Below are positions 18,073-27,421 of a stretch of 64,000 bases of DNA, in pieces; the stretch's first letter is position 1, and every line of letters begins with the position of its first letter. Origin of the DNA: JAGNHN01 sp964590645 (GTDB lineage: Bacteria > Bacteroidota > Bacteroidia > Bacteroidales > JAGNHN01); contig CAZPYJ010000021.1 in NCBI GenBank assembly GCA_964590645.1, forward strand, positions 10,932 to 74,931. The letters run 5' to 3'. A program made the translations under genes and the position numbers. The notes under the pieces were generated by a model that was given only the letters and a program-made list of their open reading frames with translations, made no database searches and was not told where the DNA came from.

Positions 18073-19062
18073 ATGGCAAGGATTAAAGCTGCAATTACAG
18101 GAGTAGAGGCTAAAGTCCCGGACTATGTCCTCAGCAACGATGAACTGGCCTCAATGGTGGATACTTCCGATGAATGGATTATGTCGCGCATCGGAATCAA
18201 AGAAAGAAGAATAATTAAAGAACCCGGAGAGGGAGCTTCCTTTGTTGGTGCCGCCGCCGTGAAATCCCTGCTGGAAAAAACCAATACCGATCCGGCGGAA
18301 GTGGATATGCTGATCTGCGCCACCGTAACTCCCGATCATCCCTTCCCGGCTACAGCCAATATTATTTCGGATAAAGCAGGGATCAAAAATGCCTTTTCCT
18401 TCGACCTGAACGCCGGCTGCTCGGGATTTCTCTACGCCCTGGAAGCCGGACGCCGCTTCATTGAAAGCGGTGCAAGGAAAAAAGTGATCATCGTAGGTGC
18501 CGAAAAAATGTCGAGCATCGTAGATTATACCGATCGCGCCACCTGCCCTATCTTCGGCGATGGTGCCGGGACTGTTTTACTTGAACCCACCGAGGGTGAG
18601 TTTGGTATTATCGACAGCATCCTGCAATCGGATGGCTCAGGAAGGGTGCACCTGCACCAGAAAGCCGGGGGATCTGTGAAACCTGCCAGCCTGGATACTG
18701 TGCTGGCTCGTGAACACTTCATCTATCAGGAAGGACAAGCCGTCTTTAAATGGGCCGTCTCAAAAATGGCCGATGTGTCAGTAGAGATGATGGAAAAACA
18801 CGGACTGACTGCCGACAGCCTCCACTGGCTGGTGCCCCACCAGGCCAATATGCGCATCATCGAAGCCACCGCCAAACGAATGAACCTTCCTAAAGAGAAG
18901 GTGATGATCAATATACAGAAATACGGGAATACCACTTCTGCCACCCTGCCTCTGCTATTATGGGAATGGGAAAACCGGCTCCACCCCGGCGACCATCTTA
19001 TTCTGGCCACTTTTGGTACCGGCTTCACCTGGGGATCAATGTACCTCCGCTGGAACTACTGA
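18073..19062 (+). CDS. fabH: beta-ketoacyl-ACP synthase III
   Basis: The 329-residue FabH initiates fatty-acid synthesis by condensing an acyl-CoA primer with malonyl-ACP. The catalytic triad is visible: Cys116 in NAGCSGFLYALE, His256 in VPHQANMRIIEA and Asn286 in KYGNTTSATLPL. The C-terminal glycine-rich strand is ATFGTGFTWGSMYLRW. The ATG at 18073 gives the usual family length; a GTG two codons upstream is the only alternative. It is the last gene of the operon, and the IS110-family element lies downstream. Confidence 0.97.
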   Translation: MARIKAAITGVEAKVPDYVLSNDELASMVDTSDEWIMSRIGIKERRIIKEPGEGASFVGAAAVKSLLEKTNTDPAEVDMLICATVTPDHPFPATANIISDKAGIKNAFSFDLNAGCSGFLYALEAGRRFIESGARKKVIIVGAEKMSSIVDYTDRATCPIFGDGAGTVLLEPTEGEFGIIDSILQSDGSGRVHLHQKAGGSVKPASLDTVLAREHFIYQEGQAVFKWAVSKMADVSVEMMEKHGLTADSLHWLVPHQANMRIIEATAKRMNLPKEKVMINIQKYGNTTSATLPLLLWEWENRLHPGDHLILATFGTGFTWGSMYLRWNY

Positions 19063-19465
19063 TTGGCCTGCTTTTGCTGTGCGTAGGCTGTGCCTTCGCA
19101 CCAATCCACGGTTGATTGAGGATTACTTGATTTTCTACTCGCCCACCCTTCGACTAATTTTGCTACGCAAAATTGCTCAGGGACCAGAAGAACAGTTTGA
19201 GTTTGACCCTTCGGCTGCCCTTCGACTTCGCTTCTATGTTGCAAAGCAAATAAAAAGACAAATAGTTTTGTTTAATTGCTATAAAACCAAGCTTCTATTA
19301 GCAGACGTCCTTCTCTCTTTCCGAAAAGAAGCTGCAAGATCCTGATCATATTTTATAAAGGTGGCCGCATTCTCAGAAAAAGCAGACGTGTATATTGTGT
19401 ACAGCTGCAAGCGAAGCCATGCGGACACACCTATTACCTTAAGATTCTATAGCGATTAATATTAA
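19063..19465. other. intergenic region between fabH and the IS110 transposase
   Basis: No gene is supported in these 403 nt. About 19141-19220 contains fragments resembling a dispersed repeat: CCCTTCGACT, then a small hairpin AATTTTGC/GCAAAATT, then GCTCAGGGACC, followed by further CCCTTCG copies. The right part (19360-19431) is a structured candidate listed separately and probably lies inside the insertion element. Confidence 0.5.
19360..19431 (-). ncRNA. candidate structured RNA downstream of the IS110 transposase
   Basis: Outer arms GGTG-G-CCGCAT (19360-19370) and ATGCGG-ACA-CACC (19419-19431) pair with one asymmetric bulge. Inside, GCAG/CTGC and TGTA/TACA enclose an inner hairpin (about 19382-19407). 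It lies 35 nt past the transposase stop. IS1111-type members of the IS110 family encode their guide (bridge/seeker) RNA downstream, so this is a candidate guide RNA. Evidence is base-pairing potential only. Confidence 0.35.
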
Positions 19466-20551
19466 TTATTCAATTCCGTATCTCATATCATAGGGCTTTT
19501 GATTGACTAAAACATAGATTATCCTTGCTGTAAGTTTGCGTGCAATGCGGATAATTGCTTTATTCTCTTCCCTGTTTTTTAATCTGGTGTAGGTCTGTAA
19601 TAGACCAGGGTCCCTTCTAATAGCCATCCAGGCACTTTCTATTATTAGCCCCTTTAAGAATTTATTACCTCGATGTGTTAATCCTCCTGTCCTTTCTTTT
19701 TCTCCTGAAGATTTTGTAGAAGGTATGATACCAATGTAAGAACATAAGGTATCCAGATTTCTAAATCGATTGATATCTTCAATCTCAGTAATTATCGTCA
19801 TAGCGGTTATTAGACCTATTCCCGGAATGCTTCGCAATAGGAGCACCTGTCTTTTAAAGGTGTCCGTTCTTGACAATTCTCTGACTTTACTTGTAGCAAT
19901 TCTTTTTAGCTCTTTTGCCTTTAAACATTCCTGAACATAGAACTGCAAAGTCCAGTCTCCAAAACTGTTCGTTAACCTTAAGCCTCCCAACCAAGAGAAG
20001 AAGCTGCTCGACCAATGATTGTTAGATGATTCAAATTCAGGCGGATAATTAATACCGTAAAAATTCAGTATCCCTTTTACTTTATTCTTGTACCGAGTGT
20101 AGTTTTTTGACATATCGTGGTATAGACGCACTACTTTCCTGTACTCAAGACCAGCATCTGTTGGAACATAAATCGCTTCTAAAAGATTACTTCGCAAGGC
20201 TTTTGCTATTTTCCGGCAATCTCTGGGATCCGTCTTAAACTCCTTCTCCTTATGACTTGTGGGAATATCAGCCGGATTAACAACAATACAATTTATGCCG
20301 TTTTTGCTTAAATACTTTTGAAGCCAGAATCCAGAAAACCCAGCTTCATAAGCACAATAATAGTCTGCCTCAGGAAAATTCCTGTGTAGATAGTTGACCA
20401 ATAACTCAGGATTTGGATCCTGACTAAAAGCCTTGAGAGATGTTTGTTGGTGGTACAATGATACTTTCCAGTTCTTCTTGTGGGTATCAATCCCAACAAA
20501 AATTTGCTCCTCTTTAAAACTTAATTTCGTTCTTTGCTCTACCATTGGCAT
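19466..20551 (-). mobile_element. IS110-family transposase
   Basis: The 361-residue IS110-type recombinase has an N-terminal RuvC-like DEDD domain with the full tetrad: Asp22 (FVGIDTHKKNW), Glu69 (CAYEAGFSG), Asp108 and Asp111 (KTDPRDCRKIA). A coiled-coil linker follows. The C-terminal Transposase_20 domain (about 236-325) has LRSIPGIGLITAMTIITEI and a conserved serine near residue 278 in GIIPSTKSSGEK, the expected nucleophile region. IS110 elements insert via RNA-guided recombination. The frame is intact, so the element may be active. It is visibly more AT-rich than its neighbours. No terminal inverted repeats or target duplication were seen, as is usual for the family. Confidence 0.93.
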
Positions 20552-20619
20552 AAGTCCCAGATTTTAGGTTAATAATGTTTTGTCAAAAATTAAATTACTT
20601 AATTTCTGACGACTTATGC
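20548..20619 (-). ncRNA. candidate structured RNA / 5' region of the IS110 element
   Basis: GCATAAGTC (20548-20556, containing the transposase start codon) pairs with GACTTATGC (20611-20619). Inside, an 11-bp stem with one mismatch (20582-20610: GTCA-A-AAATTAA, 5-nt loop, TTAATTT-C-TGAC) adjoins the outer arm. In the IS110 subgroup the bridge RNA is encoded directly upstream of the transposase. This fold could be part of such an RNA, or a hairpin that masks the start codon. It is supported only by complementarity. Confidence 0.4.
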
Positions 20620-20664
20620 TTTACAAACATAGGGTCTCAGGGCGAGCGCTCAGGGTAAAGGATG

Positions 20665-20682
20665 ACCCGATAGCTATCGGGT
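20665..20682. repeat. 18-bp perfect palindrome downstream of leuS
   Basis: ACCCGATAGCTATCGGGT is a perfect palindrome, close to a second short one (GAGCGCTC, about 20644-20651). No U-tract follows on either strand, so a terminator role is doubtful. It may belong to a dispersed intergenic repeat into or beside which the IS110 element inserted. Confidence 0.5.
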
Positions 20683-20752
20683 GTGGTAAGGAAGCTTAGT
20701 TTTTGTTGGTTTAAATATCCGCGCAGCGGATAAAGTCTTTTTTCGCAGGATA

Positions 20753-23545
20753 TTAGCCGATGGGCGCTACCACAATATTGATAATCTTTCCCGGTACCAC
20801 TATAACCTTGCGTACCTGCACCCCTTCCAACCACTTTTGTCCGCCTTCGGCCTGAAGCACTGCCTTCTCAATCTCACCCTTCTCCATCGAAACAGGAAGG
20901 TCGAGCTTGAAACGCAACTTGCCGTTGAAAGAAACAGGATAGCTGAAAGTATCCTCCTGCAATAAGGCAGGATCATAGTCGGGGAAAGGCACCTGGCTGA
21001 TGCTGCCCTGATGTCCTAACTCCTCCCACAACTCTTCCGCAATATGAGGGGCATAAGGGGAAAGAAGGATTGCCAATGGCTCCAGGACTTCTCTTGAACG
21101 ACAAGCCTCTTCCGACAATTCATTCACGCAGATCATAAAAGCACTCACCACGGTATTGAAGGAAAAGCGCTCAATGTCTTCCCGCACCTTCTTAATGGTC
21201 TTGTGCAATGACTTTCTCGCCGCTTCCGATGCCTTCTGATCGTTCACCGCAAAGCCTTCATCCGTATGGTAGAGACGCCAGAGCTTGCGCATAAAGCGGT
21301 ACACCCCTTCAATCCCCTGGGTATCCCAGGGTTTGTGATCGGTGAGGGGCCCCAGGAACATCTCATACAGCCGCAGCGTATCGGCGCCGTAGCGCTCAAT
21401 CAGGGCATCCGGACTCTGTACATTGTGCTTCGATTTCGACATCTTCTCCACCTCGTGCCCGCAATGATACTTCCCGTCTTCAAGAATGAAGCTGGCATCG
21501 GTAAATTCAGACCGCCATTGCCGGAAGGCCTCGATATCCAGCTCATCATTGTGCACCAGGCTGATATCCACGTGCAAGGCTTGTGTTTCGTAAGACTTGC
21601 GCAGTCCGTACGAAACGAACTGATTGCTGCCCTGGATGCGGTAAACAAAGCTTGAGCGTCCCTGTATCTTCCCTTGATTAATTAGTTTTTGAAAAGGCTC
21701 CTCGCGCACAGCCAGGCCGATATCAAAGAGGAATTTATTCCAGAAACGGGCATAGATCAGATGGCCGGCAGCGTGCTCATCCCCACCGATATAGAGGTCC
21801 ACATTCTGCCAGTAATCCGCTGCTTCCCTGGAAAAATAGGCATCCTCATTATGCGGATCCATATAGCGCAAGTAGTAGCCGCTGGATCCGGCAAAACCAG
21901 GCATTGTATTGGTTTCGAGTGGATAACCTTCCTTGCTGACCCAGCTCTTCGCCCTGGCCAGGGGAGGCTCTCCTTCTTCTGTGGGGAGGTATTTATCCAC
22001 CGCCGGCAGCTCCAGGGGCAAGGCAGATTCCGGCAGGGTATAAGGCATCCCCTCTTTGTAATACACGGGGAATGGCTCGCCCCAGTAACGTTGGCGACTG
22101 AAGATGGCATCGCGCAAACGATAATTGATTTCGCCTTTGCCCAGTCCCCTTTCTTCCAGTACTTCAATGGCTTTTCGAATGGCATCTTTCACTTCCATCC
22201 CATCCAGGAAATCCGAATTCACCGAAATGCCTTCTTTGGCATCCCAGGATGTTTCCCATTCGGTCGTATCTGTCAGTCCCTGGCCGGGGGCAGCCACCAC
22301 CTGGCGGATGGGAAGGCCGAAATGCCGGGCAAAGGCAAAATCGCGGCTGTCGTGGGCCGGCACCGCCATTATGGCGCCGGTACCATAGCCCGAGAGCACA
22401 TAATCGGCAATCCACACCGGCACCTCTTCCCCGCTGAGGGGATTGATGCCATAGGCGCCGGTAAAGACCCCCGTCACCTGTTTCACCTCTGCCATCCTTT
22501 CCCGCTCAGAGCGGTTCTTTGCCCATTCGAGGTATTGCTGAACCGCCTCGCGCTGTGCTTCGGTGGTGATCTTTTCCACCCATTCGTGTTCAGGCGCAAG
22601 CACCATAAAGGTGGCGCCAAAGAGGGTGTCGGGACGGGTTGTGAAAACTTCCAGTGTTTCCGGATGGCCTTTGAGCGAGAAGAGAACCGAGGCCCCTTCG
22701 GAACGACCGATCCAATTCCTTTGCATTTCTTTCAGCGAAGCAGGCCAGTCGATGGCATCCAGACCGTCGAGCAGGCGCTGGGCATAGGCCGTGATCCGCA
22801 GCGACCACTGCTTCATCATTTTCCGCTCCACCGGATGCCCCCCTCTTTCTGAAAAGCCATCCTTCACCTCATCATTGGCCAGCACCGTACCCAGGGCCGG
22901 ACACCAGTTCACCCAGGTGTCCGAAAGGTAAGCCAGGCGGTAGTGCATCAGGATCTCCTGCTGCGCCTTCTCCGGCATTGCAGCCCATTCAGCCGCAGAG
23001 AATGTCCCTTCAAAGCTGCTTTGTGCCAGGATGCCGGCGTTCCCAAAGGAAGCAAAATGCGCCTCCAGGGCTTCCACCGGACGCGCCATATCCTTCTCCT
23101 TATCATACCAGCTGTGGAAAAGCTGAATGAAAGTCCATTGGGTCCATTTATAGTATTTGGGATCGGAAGTACGTACCTCCCGGTCCCAGTCGAAGGAGAA
23201 ACCAATCTGGTCGAGTTGGCGGCGGTAGCGTTCGATATTCTTTTCGGTGGTCACCGCCGGGTGGGTTCCCGTTTGTATGGCATATTGTTCTGCCGGCAAA
23301 CCGTAGGCATCGTAGCCCATCGGGTGCAATACGTTGAAACCCAGATGCCGCTTGTAGCGGGCGTAGATATCGGAGGCGATATACCCCAGGGGATGCCCCA
23401 CGTGGAGGCCGGCACCGGAGGGATAGGGAAACATATCCAGCACGTAATATTTGGGCCGGTCCGGGTCTTCCTTCACACAAAAAGTTTTGTTTTCAGCCCA
23501 GTACTGTTGCCATTTGTTTTCAATGTCCCTGAATCGGTATTCCAT
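20753..23545 (-). CDS. leuS: leucine--tRNA ligase
   Basis: The 930-residue class Ia synthetase charges tRNA-Leu. HVGH (HIGH equivalent) is at residues 48-51 and KMSKS at 701-705. The CP1 editing domain contains the threonine-rich TTRPDTLFGATFMVLAP motif and GTGAIMAVPAHDSRD. The C-terminal anticodon-binding and VC domains complete a full-length protein. The ATG at 23545 is preceded at good spacing by AAGGAG, so the GTG one codon upstream is less likely. Its 3' end lies beside the IS110 element but is not interrupted. Confidence 0.97.
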   Translation of the reverse strand: MEYRFRDIENKWQQYWAENKTFCVKEDPDRPKYYVLDMFPYPSGAGLHVGHPLGYIASDIYARYKRHLGFNVLHPMGYDAYGLPAEQYAIQTGTHPAVTTEKNIERYRRQLDQIGFSFDWDREVRTSDPKYYKWTQWTFIQLFHSWYDKEKDMARPVEALEAHFASFGNAGILAQSSFEGTFSAAEWAAMPEKAQQEILMHYRLAYLSDTWVNWCPALGTVLANDEVKDGFSERGGHPVERKMMKQWSLRITAYAQRLLDGLDAIDWPASLKEMQRNWIGRSEGASVLFSLKGHPETLEVFTTRPDTLFGATFMVLAPEHEWVEKITTEAQREAVQQYLEWAKNRSERERMAEVKQVTGVFTGAYGINPLSGEEVPVWIADYVLSGYGTGAIMAVPAHDSRDFAFARHFGLPIRQVVAAPGQGLTDTTEWETSWDAKEGISVNSDFLDGMEVKDAIRKAIEVLEERGLGKGEINYRLRDAIFSRQRYWGEPFPVYYKEGMPYTLPESALPLELPAVDKYLPTEEGEPPLARAKSWVSKEGYPLETNTMPGFAGSSGYYLRYMDPHNEDAYFSREAADYWQNVDLYIGGDEHAAGHLIYARFWNKFLFDIGLAVREEPFQKLINQGKIQGRSSFVYRIQGSNQFVSYGLRKSYETQALHVDISLVHNDELDIEAFRQWRSEFTDASFILEDGKYHCGHEVEKMSKSKHNVQSPDALIERYGADTLRLYEMFLGPLTDHKPWDTQGIEGVYRFMRKLWRLYHTDEGFAVNDQKASEAARKSLHKTIKKVREDIERFSFNTVVSAFMICVNELSEEACRSREVLEPLAILLSPYAPHIAEELWEELGHQGSISQVPFPDYDPALLQEDTFSYPVSFNGKLRFKLDLPVSMEKGEIEKAVLQAEGGQKWLEGVQVRKVIVVPGKIINIVVAPIG

Positions 23546-23570
23546 CACTTTCTCCTTTCAAAACAAGCTG

Positions 23571-23578
23571 CAAAAATA
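23571..23578 (-). promoter_or_regulatory. candidate -7 promoter box of leuS (TATTTTTG on minus strand)
   Basis: A TAnnTTTG match reads toward leuS and ends 25 nt before its ATG. No -33 TTTG was seen at the expected distance. Confidence 0.4.
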
Positions 23579-23752
23579 GGAAAATCGCAAGGGAAAGGCC
23601 TTTATACTTTGTCCTGCTTATGCCGGAAGGCTTCACAAATGTATTTTCGTATTCAGGCATTTCCTTTCACAATCCACAAATCAGGGATTATTCCTTTTGG
23701 ACCCTATCGGGTCAAATGTTATCAAATTCACAAGAAATAGATGCATATATGA

Positions 23753-23760
23753 TACATTTG
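23753..23760 (+). promoter_or_regulatory. candidate -7 promoter box TACATTTG
   Basis: Exact TAnnTTTG match, ending 26 nt before the ATG at 23787. The -33 position lacks TTTG. Confidence 0.4.
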
Positions 23761-23786
23761 ATGCCTAGTCCCCAATTCCAATCACA

Positions 23787-25205
23787 ATGAAGTCGGATTC
23801 AAGCAGTTTCTCCCCCTTCTTCAAAATCATTCTCCTCTTGTTTGGCGCCATCCTCTTGTGTTTTATGGGATGGAAAAACCACTATCCGCTGTTTCATTAT
23901 GATTCTGGCGCATATATTTATCCGGCCTTCGAGTTTTATGTGCCCAAAGACCGTCCCCTCATCTACGGTCTATTTGTCCGTTTGTTCAGCCTGAACTACA
24001 GCCTTTGGGGGGTGATATTGGCACAGGGCTTCATCCTTTCGCTGTCGCTGTATTACTACTTCGCGCATTTTGCACATCCCCGAAGAAGCACCATCCTATT
24101 CATTTTCTGCCTCTTCGTGCTGACTTTCCTTACCACTGCTCCGATTTATGTCAGTATGATTTCCCCTGATATCTTCACTTCCATATTGATATTAAATCTT
24201 GGATTATTGCTTTTTATGAAGCAGATCGGGAAGCTTGATTTAGTGATCATCACTTTTCTGTTTATGCTGAGCCTGGCAGTGCATAACGCTCACTTTCTGT
24301 TGGGCTTTCTCGTGCTGATGCTGGTTTCGATCGGATGGCTTTTTAAGCGTGTAAAGGAATTATTCCCTCATCTCTCACTAAAGAGAATGGGCTATATATG
24401 GACGGTCTTTGTCGCTGCCTGGCTGCTGAGTGCCTCGGTTCATTACCTGCAAGCCCGGACCGGAGAACATATTTATGGCCACGTTTTTACCACTGGTGAA
24501 GGTGGCCCGATCTTCCTGATGTCCAGGTTCAGCCAAACCGGAATCCTGGCCGATTTCCTTGAGGAGCACTGCGATCAGCATCAATATAGCCTTTGCCAAT
24601 ACAGAGACAGTCTTCCGGATGATATGGATTTTCTGTGGAAGGAAGACAGCCCCTTATATAAAACGGGAGGCTGGAAGAAGAATGAGGAGGAATACAAAGG
24701 GATGATTTTTGACATCCTGAGCAGCCCGAAGTACCTGGGTGCTTTTATCTGGAAGAGCCTGGAAACCAGCATTGCACTCTTTTTCAGCTTTGATGCGATA
24801 CAGGCACCGGTGATCAGGGAAATCGAATATGCAGATCGTTTTATCAATAAGTGTTATCCCGCGTATCGCAATGAGTATCTTCAATCCCTCCAAAACAACA
24901 ATAAGATCAATCCGATGGTGGATCGCTTAAACCGATTGCAAGAGGGCGTATTTGCCCTCACCTTCCTCCTTCTGCCCTTCCTTTTCATTTTCTCCGCCAG
25001 CATCTCCAAAAAACAAAAGGCTTTGTATTTGTATTTCTTTGGATTTCTTGTCCTCAATGCTTTCGTTTGCGCTTCCTTATCCATCATCGATACAAGATAC
25101 CAGGGCCGGATAGTATGGCTGCTGTGCATTCCTTTCCTCCTCCTGCTTTTTGAGTCGGGCCTGCTCGTGGATCTCAGAAGAAGACTGTTTGACAGCGACC
25201 AATGA
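23787..25205 (+). CDS. polytopic inner-membrane protein of unknown function (GT-C-like topology)
   Basis: The 472-residue protein has roughly ten membrane segments: one N-terminal helix, a short external loop HYDSGAYIYPAFEFYVPKDRP, many helices, a soluble loop of about 130 residues (about 235-365), and two or three C-terminal helices. The first-loop aspartate after helix 1 and the overall layout recall GT-C glycosyltransferases such as ArnT/PMT-like proteins. No diagnostic motif was recognised, so this is only a structural suggestion. It is flanked by leuS (divergent) and yicC, with no glycan genes adjacent. Confidence 0.75.
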   Translation: MKSDSSSFSPFFKIILLLFGAILLCFMGWKNHYPLFHYDSGAYIYPAFEFYVPKDRPLIYGLFVRLFSLNYSLWGVILAQGFILSLSLYYYFAHFAHPRRSTILFIFCLFVLTFLTTAPIYVSMISPDIFTSILILNLGLLLFMKQIGKLDLVIITFLFMLSLAVHNAHFLLGFLVLMLVSIGWLFKRVKELFPHLSLKRMGYIWTVFVAAWLLSASVHYLQARTGEHIYGHVFTTGEGGPIFLMSRFSQTGILADFLEEHCDQHQYSLCQYRDSLPDDMDFLWKEDSPLYKTGGWKKNEEEYKGMIFDILSSPKYLGAFIWKSLETSIALFFSFDAIQAPVIREIEYADRFINKCYPAYRNEYLQSLQNNNKINPMVDRLNRLQEGVFALTFLLLPFLFIFSASISKKQKALYLYFFGFLVLNAFVCASLSIIDTRYQGRIVWLLCIPFLLLLFESGLLVDLRRRLFDSDQ

Positions 25206-25275
25206 GGAAAACCCATATTTCCGCATTGCTTCCAAGCCTGTGGCTTCTGCAAGGACATTGCTGAGAGATACTCCC

Positions 25276-25283
25276 TATATTTG
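25276..25283 (+). promoter_or_regulatory. candidate -7 promoter box TATATTTG for yicC-gmk-nadD
   Basis: TAnnTTTG match ending 17 nt before the yicC ATG. No clear -33 TTTG at 19-21 nt. Confidence 0.45.
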
Positions 25284-25300
25284 TAGGAATTATTCCTGCT

Positions 25301-26176
25301 ATGATCAAATCAATGACCGGCTTTGGCAAAAGCGAAGTGATTTTGCCCCAACATAAACTCAGCGTGGAGATCCGCTGCCTCAACAGCAAGCAGCTCGACC
25401 TGAACCTGAAAATTCCCCAGGCCTACCGTGAATGGGAACATTGGGTCAGGACGGAATGCAGCAAAAAGCTTTTGCGCGGAAAAGTGGATGTGTCGGTGTA
25501 TTTGGATTTCGCTTCCGGAGAAAGTCCGTACAGCCTGAATACCGCTCTGGCCCTGGAATATTATGCCGCTCTCCAGGCCCTGGGGGAGCAGATTGGCCAT
25601 CCTCCGGGAGACCAGAGTTTGTCGCTCATCCTGAAAATGCCCGATGTGCTCAAAGCCGAGAAAGATCTTCCGGATGAAGAAGGCCAGGCGCAGTTTAAGC
25701 TGGCCGTGACGGAAGCCCTGAAACAGGTGGACGTTTTCCGGGTGCAGGAAGCACAGGCTCTGGAAGCCGACCTGCGGCACAGGGTAGGCCTGATCCTGGA
25801 AGGACTGGAGAAGCTTACAGCGATGGATGGCAAGCGGCTGGAGAATGTGAAAGAAAAGTTGCGCAAAGCCCTGGCCCAGCTTCCGGAAGGCATCAATGCC
25901 GACGAGAACCGCTTTGAACAGGAGCTGATTTATTATCTGGAGAAGCTGGATATCACGGAAGAACAAGTCCGCCTGACCAAGCATTGTGCGTATTTCCTGG
26001 AAACCCTGGATGCTCCGGATTCCGAAGGCAAGAAGCTGGGTTTTATCACCCAGGAGATGGGGCGTGAGATCAATACCATTGGCAGCAAGGCCAACGACCA
26101 CGATTTGCAGCGCATCGTGGTGGGGATGAAGGATGAACTGGAAAAGATCAAGGAGCAATTATTTAATATTTTATGA
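25301..26176 (+). CDS. yicC: YicC family endoribonuclease-like protein
   Basis: The 291-residue YicC protein has the family N terminus MIKSMTGFGKSE and the C-terminal DUF1732 region (GKKLGFITQEMGREINTIGSKANDHDLQRIVVGMKDELEKIKEQLFNIL). E. coli YicC is an endoribonuclease implicated in turnover of specific small RNAs; whether the Bacteroidota protein does the same is unknown. Its stop overlaps the gmk start (ATGA, 26173), indicating translational coupling. The yicC-gmk neighbourhood is conserved across many bacteria. Confidence 0.95.
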   Translation: MIKSMTGFGKSEVILPQHKLSVEIRCLNSKQLDLNLKIPQAYREWEHWVRTECSKKLLRGKVDVSVYLDFASGESPYSLNTALALEYYAALQALGEQIGHPPGDQSLSLILKMPDVLKAEKDLPDEEGQAQFKLAVTEALKQVDVFRVQEAQALEADLRHRVGLILEGLEKLTAMDGKRLENVKEKLRKALAQLPEGINADENRFEQELIYYLEKLDITEEQVRLTKHCAYFLETLDAPDSEGKKLGFITQEMGREINTIGSKANDHDLQRIVVGMKDELEKIKEQLFNIL

Positions 26177-26775
26177 CAGATGTGACGGGCCCTTCTTACG
26201 GGCGGCTGGTCATTGTTTCCGCCCCTTCCGGCACTGGTAAGTCCACCATTGTCAGGGCCCTCCTGCAATCGGACCTGAACCTGCATTTTTCGGTGTCGGC
26301 TTGCAATCGCCCTCCCCGGCCAAAGGAAGTGGATGGGGTGGATTATCATTTTCTCTCTCCGGAAGACTTTGCGCGGAAGATCAGGGAGGGAGCTTTTCTG
26401 GAATGGGAAGAAGTGTATCCCGGTCGTTTTTACGGCAGCCTTCGTTCGGATGTGGAAGCCTTGCTGGCCGAAGGAAAGAATGTGATTTTCGATGTGGATG
26501 TGGTGGGGGGCTTGAATATTAAGAAAGCCTATGAATCCCTTGCCCTGGCGATCATCCTGCTTCCTCCATCCATAAAGGTATTGGAGGAAAGACTGCGGAT
26601 GCGGGGCACCGAGGATGAGGATGAGTTGCAGGTGCGTTTGGAGAAAGCGGAGGAAGAGATGGCCTTTGCGCCCCGCTTCGATTTGCAGATCATCAATGAA
26701 GACCTGCGCGATACCATCCCGCGAACCAAAGCCCTGATCACGCGTTTTCTTCAGGATGAAAAGCCAATCCAATGA
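26173..26775 (+). CDS. gmk: guanylate kinase
   Basis: The 200-residue guanylate kinase phosphorylates GMP to GDP with ATP. The P-loop is at residues 16-25 (SAPSGTGKST). The GMP-binding region SACNRPPRPKEVDGVDYHFLSPEDF is present; position 41 is Asn-Arg rather than the common T-R of STRxPRxGE but the motif context holds. The lid/dimer segment is LRMRGTEDEDELQVRLEKAEEEM. It overlaps both yicC (upstream) and nadD (downstream) by 4 nt, in a tight three-gene operon. Confidence 0.95.
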   Translation: MTDVTGPSYGRLVIVSAPSGTGKSTIVRALLQSDLNLHFSVSACNRPPRPKEVDGVDYHFLSPEDFARKIREGAFLEWEEVYPGRFYGSLRSDVEALLAEGKNVIFDVDVVGGLNIKKAYESLALAIILLPPSIKVLEERLRMRGTEDEDELQVRLEKAEEEMAFAPRFDLQIINEDLRDTIPRTKALITRFLQDEKPIQ

Positions 26776-27362
26776 TACCAAGTAAAAAGACCGGCCTGTT
26801 CTTTGGTTCCTTTAATCCTATCCATACAGGCCATCTCATCCTGGCGCATTATATGCTCGAGTTCACAGGCCTGGATCAGGTGTGGTTTGTGGTCTCGCCC
26901 CAGAATCCGTTTAAAAAGCGCCAGCCTCTGCTGGAAGATCATCACCGCCTGGCACTGCTTAAAGAAGCCATTGAAGACGATCCCCGTTTCCGGGCCATTG
27001 ATATCGAGCTCCGGCTTCCCCGGCCTTCTTATACCATTCATACGCTGACACATTTGCGGGAACAGTATCCCGTTCGGGAATTTGTCCTCATTATGGGGCT
27101 CGACATCCTGCCTGCCTTTCATAAATGGAAGCAGTATGAACAGATACTGAACGACTATCAGCTTTATGTTTATCCCCGCCCGGGAGATCATCCGCACCCC
27201 TACGAAGGTCATCCTTCTGTACATTTGATCAAGGGGGTTCCTCAGTTTGAGATCTCATCCAGCTTTATCCGGGAAAGCATCAGCAATGGAAAAGATATGC
27301 GCTATTTTCTCCCCGAGCGCGTCAACCGCTATATCCGTGAAATGCATTTTTATGAAGGGTAG
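26772..27362 (+). CDS. nadD: nicotinate-nucleotide adenylyltransferase
   Basis: The 196-residue NadD adenylates nicotinate mononucleotide to deamido-NAD in NAD biosynthesis. The nucleotidyltransferase signature GSFNPIHTGHLILA is at residues 12-25. The second motif ISSSFIRESI (about 162-171), holding the conserved S/T-x-x-R, is near the C terminus. Length is typical. It overlaps gmk by 4 nt, the last gene of yicC-gmk-nadD, and converges on the DUF4402 genes that begin the pilus region. Confidence 0.95.
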   Translation: MIPSKKTGLFFGSFNPIHTGHLILAHYMLEFTGLDQVWFVVSPQNPFKKRQPLLEDHHRLALLKEAIEDDPRFRAIDIELRLPRPSYTIHTLTHLREQYPVREFVLIMGLDILPAFHKWKQYEQILNDYQLYVYPRPGDHPHPYEGHPSVHLIKGVPQFEISSSFIRESISNGKDMRYFLPERVNRYIREMHFYEG

Positions 27363-27421
27363 GACTGAGCCCTGACTCTGGTGGCCCCGACCGATGCGAA
27401 TTGGCGTGAGCAGAACCGGAT

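Noticed and set aside
19013..19345. Small protein after fabH
   Set aside because: The frame starts inside fabH, continues through repeat fragments and shows no motif. It is probably chance.
21689..22852. 387-codon plus-strand open frame opposite leuS
   Set aside because: Antisense shadow of a complete leucyl-tRNA synthetase with all motifs.
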